Shown here: one piece after another, positions 6,594 to 13,293 of the stretch
Position numbering within the stretch: the stretch's first letter is position 1
Layout of the letters: each line of letters begins with the position of its first letter
From: JACCVG01 sp034664165
GTDB taxonomy: Bacteria > Actinomycetota > Thermoleophilia > Solirubrobacterales > Thermoleophilaceae
Assembly (NCBI GenBank): GCA_034664165.1
Contig: JAXDIE010000133.1
Coordinates: forward strand, 1-13,979
Direction of reading: 5' to 3'
DNA length: 13,979 nt
Program-made: the position numbers and the translations under genes
The notes under the pieces: model-generated
What the model was told of the DNA's origin: nothing
The model's input: only the letters and a program-made list of their open reading frames with translations
Database searches by the model: none

Positions 6594-7169
6594 GTGGGCG
6601 AGCAGCCGGTTTTCTACTTCGACCTGGGATCGCCCTACTCGTACCTCGCGGCCGAGCGCGCGCGCTCTGTGCTGCCCGTCATGCCCGAGTGGCAGCCCAT
6701 CCTCCTGGGCGGCATCTGGAGCCACACCGGCGGAGGCTCGTGGTCGCTCACGGACGGTCGCGATGACGGCATGGCCGAATGCGAGAGGCGCGCCGCGGAG
6801 TACGGGCTGCAGCCCTTCCGCTGGCCCGACCCGTGGCCCTCGAACACCCTCACCGCCATGCGGGTTGCCACCTTCGCCAAGCAGACCGGCCGCTGCGTTG
6901 CCTTCTCCCTGGCGGCTTTCCGGCAGGCGTTCGCCGGCGGGCGTGACCTGAGCGAGACCGACAACGTCCTGCTTGCCGCGGCGGCTTGCGAGCTGCACCC
7001 GCGAGCGGTGCTCAAGGCCATCGAGACCAAGTCGGTCAAGGACGAGTTGCGCGCGGCGACCGACGAGGCCGCCGCCCTGGGTGTGATCGGCGTGCCCACC
7101 GTCCGCGTCGGGGACGAGCTGTTCTGGGGCGATGACCGGCTGGAGGATGCCGCCGCGGCGCTCGCGTAG
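6594..7169 (+). CDS. DsbA-family isomerase (HCCA isomerase / GST-kappa-like)
   Basis: A 191-residue thioredoxin-fold protein of the 2-hydroxychromene-2-carboxylate isomerase group. It opens VFYFDLGSPYSYLAAERA, where the family's Ser replaces the first Cys of DsbA (Ser13 in GSPYSY), so it is not a disulfide oxidase. The C-terminal part ALGVIGVPTVRVGDELFWGDDRL contains the cis-proline loop GVPT (166-169) and the family's FWG.DRL ending. Known members use glutathione or act on aromatic catabolites; actinobacteria usually lack glutathione, so the substrate is open. The start is GTG at 6594, six bases after the lpd stop, and no strong Shine-Dalgarno is visible, so expression from the lpd transcript is likely. 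The next in-frame start would remove the first strand and active site. Confidence 0.85.
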   Translation: MGEQPVFYFDLGSPYSYLAAERARSVLPVMPEWQPILLGGIWSHTGGGSWSLTDGRDDGMAECERRAAEYGLQPFRWPDPWPSNTLTAMRVATFAKQTGRCVAFSLAAFRQAFAGGRDLSETDNVLLAAAACELHPRAVLKAIETKSVKDELRAATDEAAALGVIGVPTVRVGDELFWGDDRLEDAAAALA

Positions 7170-7176
7170 GTGCCTG

Positions 7177-7182
7177 TACCCT
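7177..7182 (+). promoter_or_regulatory. Candidate -10 box for a leaderless transcript of the beta-propeller gene
   Basis: TACCCT (TANNNT) ends six bases before the ATG at 7189, which would place the transcription start on that ATG. No Shine-Dalgarno precedes 7189. This favours 7189 over the in-frame ATG at 7204. Confidence 0.45.
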
Positions 7183-7188
7183 CAGCCC

Positions 7189-8664
7189 ATGCGTGGGGGG
7201 CCAATGGGCGCTGTCCTGATGATTCTGGCCGTCGGCCTGACGGCTCAGCCGGCGGGCGCGCTGCCTATTCCCAGCGTCGGGCTCGGGGGTGGCGAGCCCG
7301 AGTTCATCGGCAGGCCTGCCAAGCCCCATCCCGTCAAGGCCCCGGACGTGCCGCGGCATCCGTTCATGGCAAAGAACGGCGCGAGTGTGATCCACAACGA
7401 CGCGTATCAGACGGATACGTACACGCGGTCGGGGCCGCTCGGCCGGGACATCCAGATCACCACGACGCTCCAGGCGGCGGAGTGCGGCTCGATCACCTTC
7501 GACACGTACGGCCGGATCGTCACGGTCTGCGTGGGGCTGCAGGGACCAAGGCTCGTGATGTTCGACCCGGTGACCCTCGAGCCGCTCTCGACGTTCCTGC
7601 TTCCCCTGCGCCAGTTCCGCGACCTCAACCCGAGCGGCCTGTTCTCCGACTTCTCGGGCGGCGGCTACTTCTATCTGGACAATCAGAACCGGGCGGTCCT
7701 GCCGACCACCAACCAGCACATCCTGGTGGTGGCCGAGACGGGGACCAAGCCCGGGTTCCGGACCGTCCACGACTACAAGCTCGGTAGCGCGGTCCACGAT
7801 GACGAAGGGGTTACCTCCGTGCTCCCGGACTGGTCGGGCCGGCTCTGGTTCGTCGGCAAGCGGGGAAGCATCGGCTTCGTCGACCCCGACACCGGGCAGG
7901 TGCAGTCGATCGACACGGGCGAGCCGGTGGGCAACTCGTTCGCGGTCGGCGACGACGGCGGCGTCTTCGTGGTCACGGACGCCGCCATGTACCGCTTCGA
8001 CGTGAGCGGATCCGGCAAGCCGAAGATCACCTGGCGGGAGCGCTACGCCAACGTCGGCTTCAAGAAACCGGGGCAGACCGAGGAGGGGTCTGGCACCACC
8101 CCGACTCTCATGGGCAAGCGCTACGTCGCGATCACCGACAACGCCGACCCGATGAAGATCGTCGTCTATCAGCGCGGGAAGGACGTCAAGGGCCCTCGCC
8201 GGGTATGCACGCAGCCGGTCTTCAGCAAGGGCGCCAGCAGCACCGACCAGTCACTGATCGGCACCGGCCGCTCGATGGTGGTGGAGAACAACTACGGCTA
8301 CGCGGGGCTGGCCACGACGCTCGGGGGCAAGACCACCGAGCCCGGGATCGAGCGCGTCGACATCGACCGCGACGGGCGCGGCTGCCACACCGTCTGGCAC
8401 AACGACTCGCGGGCGCCCTCCGTGGTCCCCAAGCTCTCACTGGCCAACGGGCTGGTCTACACCTATACGAAGGATCCGGGCGACGCCAACGACCCCTGGT
8501 ACCTCACCGCGCTGGACTTCCGCTCGGGGAAGACCATCTGGCGCCGGCTCGCGGGCTTGAGCTTCGGCTACAACAACAACTTCGCGCCTGTTTCGATCGG
8601 GCCCGACGGCGCCGCCTACGTGGGTGTCATCGGCGGGCTCGTCGCGTTCCGCGACAGCCGCTGA
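7189..8664 (+). CDS. Secreted beta-propeller (PQQ/WD40-like) protein, function unknown
   Basis: A 491-residue exported protein. The N-terminus has Arg2, a hydrophobic core (AVLMILAVGLTA) and a likely signal peptidase site after AGA at about residue 24. The rest is rich in blade-like repeats of the form '.v.fDp.tg..': RLVMFDPVTLEPLSTF, GSIGFVDPDTGQVQSIDTG, AMYRFDVSGSG, YLTALDFRSGKTIWRRLAG and VSIGPDGAAYVGVIGGLVAF. The 'sG..iW' and 'dG..yvg' forms resemble PQQ-type propellers. Paired Cys in AECGS and VTVCV may form a disulfide outside the cell. I see no catalytic signature. It lies between lpd-isomerase and the E2 gene, but an extracytoplasmic protein is unlikely to share their pathway. Its own leaderless promoter suggests it is a separate unit. 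Confidence 0.8.
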   Translation: MRGGPMGAVLMILAVGLTAQPAGALPIPSVGLGGGEPEFIGRPAKPHPVKAPDVPRHPFMAKNGASVIHNDAYQTDTYTRSGPLGRDIQITTTLQAAECGSITFDTYGRIVTVCVGLQGPRLVMFDPVTLEPLSTFLLPLRQFRDLNPSGLFSDFSGGGYFYLDNQNRAVLPTTNQHILVVAETGTKPGFRTVHDYKLGSAVHDDEGVTSVLPDWSGRLWFVGKRGSIGFVDPDTGQVQSIDTGEPVGNSFAVGDDGGVFVVTDAAMYRFDVSGSGKPKITWRERYANVGFKKPGQTEEGSGTTPTLMGKRYVAITDNADPMKIVVYQRGKDVKGPRRVCTQPVFSKGASSTDQSLIGTGRSMVVENNYGYAGLATTLGGKTTEPGIERVDIDRDGRGCHTVWHNDSRAPSVVPKLSLANGLVYTYTKDPGDANDPWYLTALDFRSGKTIWRRLAGLSFGYNNNFAPVSIGPDGAAYVGVIGGLVAFRDSR

Positions 8665-8679
8665 ACCAGGGGACGCGGG

Positions 8680-8685
8680 TATCGT
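8680..8685 (+). promoter_or_regulatory. Candidate -10 box for a leaderless E2 transcript
   Basis: TATCGT (TANNNT) is followed by seven bases (cgtcgtc) and the GTG start at 8693. No Shine-Dalgarno is present. The surrounding GTC triplet run makes both the box and the start a little ambiguous. Confidence 0.4.
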
Positions 8686-8692
8686 CGTCGTC

Positions 8693-9673
8693 GTGCCCAG
8701 CCAGATCCTCATGCCGCGCCTGTCCGACGCCATGGAGGAGGGCACGATCCTGAAGTGGCTCGTGGCGCCGGGAGACGTGATCGCCGCGGGCACCCCGCTT
8801 CTGGAAGTCGAGACGGACAAGGCCAACGTGACCTACGACTCGGAGGTGGCCGGTGTCATCGAGGAGCTCACGGCCGCCGAAGGGGATTCGGTGGCTGTCG
8901 GCGCCGCGATCGCGACCATCGGCGATCAGGCACCCGCCAAGCCCGCCCGCAAGAGCCCTGCGGCGAAGGCTCCCGCTGCTGCCGCGCGGGGCAAGGTCCA
9001 GACCACGGAGCCCACGAGGCTGCAGAGGTCGGTGTCCAGGCGGATGGCGGAATCCAAGGCCACCGCCCCCGACTACTCGATGCACCTGGACGTTGACATG
9101 ACCGCCTGCGTGGCCCTGCGCGAGCGGATGGACGGGATGACCGACCCGCTGCCGACGCTGAACGACATGGTGGTCAAGGCCGCCGCCAACGCGCTGCGCG
9201 AGTTCCCGCGAGTCAACGGCGCCTACCGCGACGGGCGCTTCGAGAGCTACTCCCGCGTCAACGTCGGGATCGTGGTGGCCGCCGGCGATGCGCTGGTGGT
9301 ACCGACGATCTTCGACGCCGACGAGCGCTCGCTGGGCGAGATCGCGCGCCGTTCCAAGGAGCTGATCGAGAAGGTGCGCAACCAGTCGATCGAGCCGCCG
9401 GAGCTGGCCGGTGGCACCTTCACCGTCTCCAACCTGGGGATGTACGGGATCGACTCCTTCAGCGCCGTGATCAACCCGCCCCAGGCCGCGACCCTTGCCG
9501 TCGGCGCCGTGAAGCCGCGTCCCGTGGTGGACGAGCACGGGCGGATCGTGGTGCGCCAGACCATGCGCGCGACGCTGACCTGCGACAACCGGATTCTCTA
9601 CGGAGCCGACAGCGCGGCCTTCCTCGCGCGGGTGGGGCAGCTGCTCGAGAACACCGCGGCCCTGGCGCTCTGA
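8693..9673 (+). CDS. Short 2-oxo acid dehydrogenase E2-like acyltransferase, atypical active site
   Basis: A 326-residue dihydrolipoamide acyltransferase homologue. Residues 1-78 form a lipoyl domain: ILMPRLSDAMEEGTILKWL, with the lipoylation site Lys43 in EVETDKANV. An Ala/Lys/Pro linker covers about 79-104. The catalytic domain starts at TRLQRSVSRRMAESKATAP (108-126) and includes FTVSNLGMYGIDSFSAVINPPQ and LAVGAVKPRPV. Two departures are visible. No peripheral-subunit (E3/E1) binding domain lies between linker and core, so the protein is shorter than usual. In place of the acyltransferase motif DHRxxDG the sequence is CDNRILYG (297-304), so the catalytic His is Asn299 and the Asp position is Tyr303. 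The GTG at 8693 starts immediately before the lipoyl domain. No E1 genes adjoin; lpd is two genes upstream. The family is certain; acyltransferase activity is doubtful. Confidence 0.87.
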   Translation: MPSQILMPRLSDAMEEGTILKWLVAPGDVIAAGTPLLEVETDKANVTYDSEVAGVIEELTAAEGDSVAVGAAIATIGDQAPAKPARKSPAAKAPAAAARGKVQTTEPTRLQRSVSRRMAESKATAPDYSMHLDVDMTACVALRERMDGMTDPLPTLNDMVVKAAANALREFPRVNGAYRDGRFESYSRVNVGIVVAAGDALVVPTIFDADERSLGEIARRSKELIEKVRNQSIEPPELAGGTFTVSNLGMYGIDSFSAVINPPQAATLAVGAVKPRPVVDEHGRIVVRQTMRATLTCDNRILYGADSAAFLARVGQLLENTAALAL

Positions 9674-9687
9674 GCGGCACGCGTCAA

Positions 9688-9693
9688 TAAGCT
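9688..9693 (+). promoter_or_regulatory. Candidate -10 box for a leaderless transcript of the secreted repeat protein
   Basis: TAAGCT (TANNNT) is followed by seven bases and the ATG at 9701. No Shine-Dalgarno is present in the 27-base gap after the E2 stop. The spacing is identical to that upstream of lpd and E2. Confidence 0.5.
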
Positions 9694-9700
9694 CCCCGCG

Positions 9701-10318
9701 ATGGCCGACCGGATATTCAAGCCCGCCCTGGCGGCTGCCTGCGCCGCGCTGCTCCTGGCTGTGGCGGCGAGCGTCGCCGCCCCGAAGCCGCGCGGGGGCG
9801 GCGCCAGCGGCCAGATCACCAGCGCCAAGATCAAGAACGGGACGATTCGCAACGTCGACATCGGCACCAACGCCATCACCGGATCCCGCATCAACGAGGG
9901 CTCGCTCAAGCGCGTGCCCGATGCCGAGGAGATTGGCGGCAACCAGATCGACAAGATCAACTACCACGGCACCGCCGGCTCGGGCCCGATCAAGATCCTC
10001 GACCTCGGTGGCCTGCAGCTCAATGCCGGCTGCGCCGGCGGCCCCGACCTGTCCCTCGACGCAGGCACGACCATCGCGGGCAGCGCGCTGCTCTCTGCCA
10101 CCACCGACGTATCCACCGGGCTGCCCGCCAACGCCGTTCACGTGCCCTCGATGACGACCGCCGGAGTTCAGAACCTGCTGCCGGGAGCCGACGCGCCGCA
10201 GGTGGGCCAGCTGCGCTTCATAGGCTCGGGCGGGCAGGTGGTGACCGCCGAGTTCGCCACCGAGCTTGGCGCGGGCGGAGGCGACTGCGTGGTCACCGGC
10301 CACGCAGTCTTCGGTTGA
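9701..10318 (+). CDS. Secreted protein with IKNGTI/GSLK repeats, function unknown
   Basis: A 205-residue exported protein. The N-terminus (RIFKPALAAACAALLLAVAASVAA) is a clear signal peptide with a likely cut near residue 27. Residues about 38-71 form a short repeat: QITSAKIKNGTIRNVDIG, then TNAITGSRINEGSLKRV. The asparagine/glycine turns every five to six residues resemble the left-handed solenoid repeats found in many surface proteins of Thermoleophilia; this is from memory of the family, not a search. The rest is a Gly/Ala-rich beta domain with two cysteines (111 and 196) that could pair. There is no sortase motif and no transmembrane anchor, so it is probably released or loosely bound. 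It seems to have its own leaderless promoter, and its end carries the hairpin at 10283-10309. Confidence 0.78.
   Translation: MADRIFKPALAAACAALLLAVAASVAAPKPRGGGASGQITSAKIKNGTIRNVDIGTNAITGSRINEGSLKRVPDAEEIGGNQIDKINYHGTAGSGPIKILDLGGLQLNAGCAGGPDLSLDAGTTIAGSALLSATTDVSTGLPANAVHVPSMTTAGVQNLLPGADAPQVGQLRFIGSGGQVVTAEFATELGAGGGDCVVTGHAVFG
10283..10309. terminator. Perfect 10-bp inverted repeat at convergent gene ends, candidate bidirectional terminator
   Basis: GACTGCGTGG and CCACGCAGTC are perfect reverse complements separated by seven bases (TCACCGG). The structure lies in the last codons of the rightward secreted-protein gene and begins 11 bases beyond the stop of the leftward gene whose stop is at 10320. 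No U-tract follows on either strand, but intrinsic terminators of high-GC actinobacteria often lack one. It is the strongest hairpin I found in the window outside the riboswitch. Confidence 0.45.
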
Positions 10319-10319
10319 G

Positions 10320-11372
10320 CTAGCCCCAGCTGAAGCCGGTAGCCCGGTTGCCGGGCGCGAGCGGCGTGTCCGGCAGGCCCTCCGGGAAGTCCGGGATGTT
10401 GTAGCCGCCCGGGGCCACGTCATTCGGAGTATCCGGGTGGAAGATCGACGCCAGGTACTGGATGTGGCCGCGGCCTGCTCCGAGCTCTGTCTGGCCGCCG
10501 CCGTACGCGCCCATGCCGCGCTCCTCGCACACGTCGTATGCATGGAACAGGGCGCTGAGTGGCCCGAACCGCGAGGGCTTGATGTTGATCATCTTCGGGG
10601 CGAAGGGAAGGTCGTCGATGTCCTGGACCGAATGGATCGGCGCATCCCAGGTGATCCGGTCCCGGTGGGGTGCCAGGACCTCGTCGGCCGCAGGCACGCT
10701 CAGGTCCGGATCCTCCAGCCAGGCGTCGGGGAAGGCCTCGGCGATCATCCGGTACAGATCGGGGTCGGTCTCCACGTCGACGGGAGTGCCGCGGTAGTGG
10801 CCCTTGAAATCGAGTGAGTCGACCCTGCCGGTCTCCACGAGCCGATCCACCAGCTCCTGGTCCCACGAGTTCGTGGGATCGAGCTTGAACTTGAGATTGG
10901 GGTGACCGGCGGCGATCCGCTCGAGCCTGTCCAGCGTCGGCGGCTCGCCGAGGCGCATCGACACCACGAAGCTGACCGGGGAGGCCTCCCGGCCCAGGGC
11001 CTCGTGAAGCGGCTTGCCGGCCTGCCGGAGCGCGAGGTCCAGCGCGGCTGACTCGAACGCCCAGCGGCGGTAGAGGCGGGAGAAATCGCGGACGGGCGGG
11101 TCCGGGAAGAGGTCGAGCTCTTCGAGGTGCTTCGAGAACGTGTCGATCGTCCACTCACCCGACAGCGGCAGCACCGGTCCCGCGACCTGCAGGTTCACGT
11201 GATCGAGACCGTCGTAGACAACGTCCTCGCCGACTCCGTCCTCGCGGCCGCCCTGGAGCGTGATGAGGGTGGTCATGCGAGGGTCGCTCATCCCGACCTG
11301 GAGCTCGCGTCCCTCGAGCGCATACCCCTCGATCGTCAGGGGCAGGTCCGAGATCAGGTCATAGGTGGCCAT
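10320..11372 (-). CDS. Enolase-superfamily protein (muconate-cycloisomerase-like), substrate unknown
   Basis: A 350-residue (beta/alpha)7-barrel protein. Numbered from the alternative GTG at 11375, the catalytic set is seen in order. A KxK pair lies in NLKFKLDP (Lys162, Lys164). The metal ligands are Asp189 in SLDFKGHYRG, Glu221 in WLEDP and Asp244 in ITWDAP. The opposite base is Lys266 in INIKPSRFG. This arrangement is that of the MLE/o-succinylbenzoate synthase/dipeptide epimerase group. The first ligand motif is 'DFKG' instead of the usual 'DxN', and the C-terminus continues with a His/Gly-rich segment (GGGQTELGAGRGHIQY). The neighbours give no pathway clue, so I assign no symbol. GTG 11375 and ATG 11372 are adjacent; neither has a Shine-Dalgarno and a -10 box lies just upstream. 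The gene ends one base from the convergent secreted-protein gene. Confidence 0.82.
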   Translation of the reverse strand: MATYDLISDLPLTIEGYALEGRELQVGMSDPRMTTLITLQGGREDGVGEDVVYDGLDHVNLQVAGPVLPLSGEWTIDTFSKHLEELDLFPDPPVRDFSRLYRRWAFESAALDLALRQAGKPLHEALGREASPVSFVVSMRLGEPPTLDRLERIAAGHPNLKFKLDPTNSWDQELVDRLVETGRVDSLDFKGHYRGTPVDVETDPDLYRMIAEAFPDAWLEDPDLSVPAADEVLAPHRDRITWDAPIHSVQDIDDLPFAPKMINIKPSRFGPLSALFHAYDVCEERGMGAYGGGQTELGAGRGHIQYLASIFHPDTPNDVAPGGYNIPDFPEGLPDTPLAPGNRATGFSWG

Positions 11373-11380
11373 CACGCCGG

Positions 11381-11386
11381 AGGTTA
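11381..11386 (-). promoter_or_regulatory. Candidate -10 box for the enolase-like gene
   Basis: TAACCT (TANNNT) on the leftward strand lies five bases before GTG 11375 and eight before ATG 11372, again implying a leaderless or nearly leaderless mRNA. Only 31-34 bases separate this start from the response-regulator stop upstream, so the promoter would sit in that gap. Confidence 0.4.
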
Positions 11387-11406
11387 TCCAGCGCGGGACT
11401 CCGGCC

Positions 11407-12054
11407 TCAGTCGACCAGCCGGCGCTCGACCGCCCACCGGCTCAGCTCGTGTCGATTGCTCAGCTGCAGCTTCCGCAGCACCGCGCTGACGTGGGCCTCG
11501 ACGGTCTTGGCCGAGATCCCCAGACGCAGGGCGATCTCCTTGTACATATAGCCGCGAGCCAGATGCTGGAGCACCTCGCGCTCCCGCGGGGTGAGCTGAT
11601 CCAGCTCCGGGTCGACCTCCGCCTGGGGCATGGCCCCGGCGAACGCGTCGAGCACGAACCCGGCCAGCCGGGGGGAGAAGACGGCGTCGCCGTCGCTCAC
11701 GCGGGTTATGGCCTCGGCCAGCTCGGGCCCGCCGATGGTCTTGGTCACGTAGCCGCGCGCGCCGGCGCGGACAACCGAGATCACGTCCTCGGCCGCATCG
11801 GAGGCCGACAGCGCGAGGAAGCGCTGCGCCGGGTTCGACTCGACCACCCGCCGGATCACCTCGACGCCGCCGCCATCCGGCATGTGTACGTCGACCAGGA
11901 CCACATCGGGGCGTTCGGTCGTGATCATGCGGACCGCGACCGCCACCTCTCCCGCGTCGCCGAGCACCTGCACGAGCGGCTCGAGCTCGGCACGCACCCC
12001 GGCCCGGAACAACTCGTGATCGTCGACGATCACGACGCTTGGAAGCGGGGTCAT
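11407..12054 (-). CDS. NarL/LuxR-family response regulator
   Basis: A 215-residue DNA-binding response regulator, partner of the histidine kinase encoded just upstream. The receiver domain (about 5-120) has the acidic pair Asp11-Asp12 in IVDDHELFRAGV, the phosphoacceptor Asp55 in VVLVDVHMPDGGG, the switch Ser83 and the conserved Lys105 in YVTKT. The output domain (about 153-211) is a LuxR helix-turn-helix: LTPREREVLQHLARG, then the recognition region SAKTVEAHVSAVLRKLQL. The ATG shares four bases with the kinase stop (ATGA), so the two are translationally coupled. It is the last gene of the four-gene signalling operon. Targets cannot be read from the window; autoregulation of the operon would be normal for this type. 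Confidence 0.93.
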   Translation of the reverse strand: MTPLPSVVIVDDHELFRAGVRAELEPLVQVLGDAGEVAVAVRMITTERPDVVLVDVHMPDGGGVEVIRRVVESNPAQRFLALSASDAAEDVISVVRAGARGYVTKTIGGPELAEAITRVSDGDAVFSPRLAGFVLDAFAGAMPQAEVDPELDQLTPREREVLQHLARGYMYKEIALRLGISAKTVEAHVSAVLRKLQLSNRHELSRWAVERRLVD

Positions 12055-13274
12055 TTCCGCGGAACCGACATCTCGACCTCGGTCCCCTCCTCGCGCCCGC
12101 TCCAGATCCTGGCCTTGCCTCCGTGGGACTCGAGCCTGGCGAAGATCGAGTCGCGGATGCCGCGACGCTCATCGGGCACATTGTCGGGATCGAAGCCCTG
12201 TCCGCGATCACGGACGAAGACCGTGATGCCTTCGTCACCGACATCCGCGAACACGGACACCGGCGTTCCGCCGCCGTACTTCGACGCGTTGATCATGGCC
12301 TCGCGCGCGGCCGCGACGAGCGCCGTCGAATGCGCGTTCAGGGCGGCCTCCCCCACCACCACTACCTCGAGCTGCACGCCGTGCTCGGCCTCGACCTCGT
12401 CGGCGGCCGACTGCAGCGACGCCTCGAAGTCGGAGGTCTGGGCGGCGGGTGGCTCGCCGGTGAGCCAGCGGCGCAGGTCGCGCTCCTGCCGCCTGGCCAG
12501 ACCCGCCACCGCCGAGGGGTCGTCGGCGCGCTTCTGGACCATCGCCAGCGTCTGGAGCACCGAGTCGTGAAGGTGAGCGGCGACCTCGGTGCGCTCCTGC
12601 GAGCGAATGCGCTCGGCGCGCTCAGCGGTGAGGCTCCGGCCCATCCGCACCCACAGGGGCGCCAGTATCAGCGCCCCGCCCACCAGCACGACGACCACCG
12701 CCAGCGCGATATCGCGGATGCCGCCCAGAGCCCCGTTCGACCAGAGAAAGAGCAGGCAGGCGCCGACCACCAGCGCGATGCCGAACCAGCCGCGGTACTG
12801 GGTGCGCGGCGGGGGCGGTGGCGACTCCTTGCGGAGAGCGATCGTCTCGATGGGGGCCGGAGCCGGGACCTCGCGGCCGCCGCGGGTGGCCAGCTCGCGC
12901 CAGACCAGCGCACCGCCGGCCGCGGCGAGCACGACCGGCCAGACGAGCGCGTCGCCGGACCAGATCCCGAGCTCGCGCAGGAAGAGCAGGACGCTGAGGG
13001 CCAGGAGCCCGACCCCCGCCCCGGTCTGCCAGCTCTTGCCCCCGGTCCGCGGCTGGGCCGGCTGCAACGGCTCGCCCGGAGAGCCAACCGGGATGAAGAT
13101 CCAGCAGAGGCCGTAGGCGATCACCCCGGCGAACCCCGCGAATGCAGTGACTCCGAAGACCACCCGCAGCAGCAGGGGGTCGACACCCAGGCTGGCGCCG
13201 ATGCCGGAGCACACCCCCGCCACGACCCCGGATTCGGGATCGCGGCGGAGGGCGCGCTGCGATGTGGTGCTCAC
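12051..13274 (-). CDS. PspC-domain sensor histidine kinase (LiaS/DesK-like)
   Basis: A 407-residue membrane kinase. The N-terminus is a PspC domain (about 6-66): LRRDPESGVVAGVCSGIGASLGVDP followed by a helix ending GLCWIFIPVG. Further membrane segments lie at about 85-100, 109-126, 163-178 and 187-207, with a Pro-rich loop (SPPPPPR) between. The dimerisation/phosphotransfer part has ERTEVAAHLHDSVLQTLA, with His236 as the likely phosphoacceptor of the HisKA_3 type. The ATPase domain has an N-box (REAMINASKYGG, Asn329), a G1 motif DRGQGFD (356-362) and RRGI. The start is GTG at 13274; a GAAGGG is present but about 17 bases away, so the initiation site is less certain. PspC domains are linked to envelope or membrane stress, and the fusion to a kinase, with LiaF-like genes ahead, suggests a cell-envelope stress sensor. 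Confidence 0.92.
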   Translation of the reverse strand: MSTTSQRALRRDPESGVVAGVCSGIGASLGVDPLLLRVVFGVTAFAGFAGVIAYGLCWIFIPVGSPGEPLQPAQPRTGGKSWQTGAGVGLLALSVLLFLRELGIWSGDALVWPVVLAAAGGALVWRELATRGGREVPAPAPIETIALRKESPPPPPRTQYRGWFGIALVVGACLLFLWSNGALGGIRDIALAVVVVLVGGALILAPLWVRMGRSLTAERAERIRSQERTEVAAHLHDSVLQTLAMVQKRADDPSAVAGLARRQERDLRRWLTGEPPAAQTSDFEASLQSAADEVEAEHGVQLEVVVVGEAALNAHSTALVAAAREAMINASKYGGGTPVSVFADVGDEGITVFVRDRGQGFDPDNVPDERRGIRDSIFARLESHGGKARIWSGREEGTEVEMSVPRK

Positions 13275-13293
13275 TGCCGGGGTCGCGCGCCCT

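Noticed and set aside
5196..6998. A 600-codon leftward open frame opposite lpd
   Set aside because: Lpd on the other strand has every catalytic motif; the antisense product shows no recognisable domain and is rich in Gly/His/Val/Asp, as expected for a mirror frame.
8681..8695. Run of GTC triplets before the E2 start as a short tandem repeat
   Set aside because: Only about four units; too short to claim phase variation.
8627..10543. A 638-codon leftward open frame across E2 and the secreted-protein gene
   Set aside because: It spans two good rightward genes and the end of a third and has no motif, so it is a compositional shadow.
11365..12570. A 401-codon rightward open frame opposite the response regulator and kinase
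   Set aside because: Both opposite-strand products have complete signalling motifs and coupled overlap; the antisense product has none.
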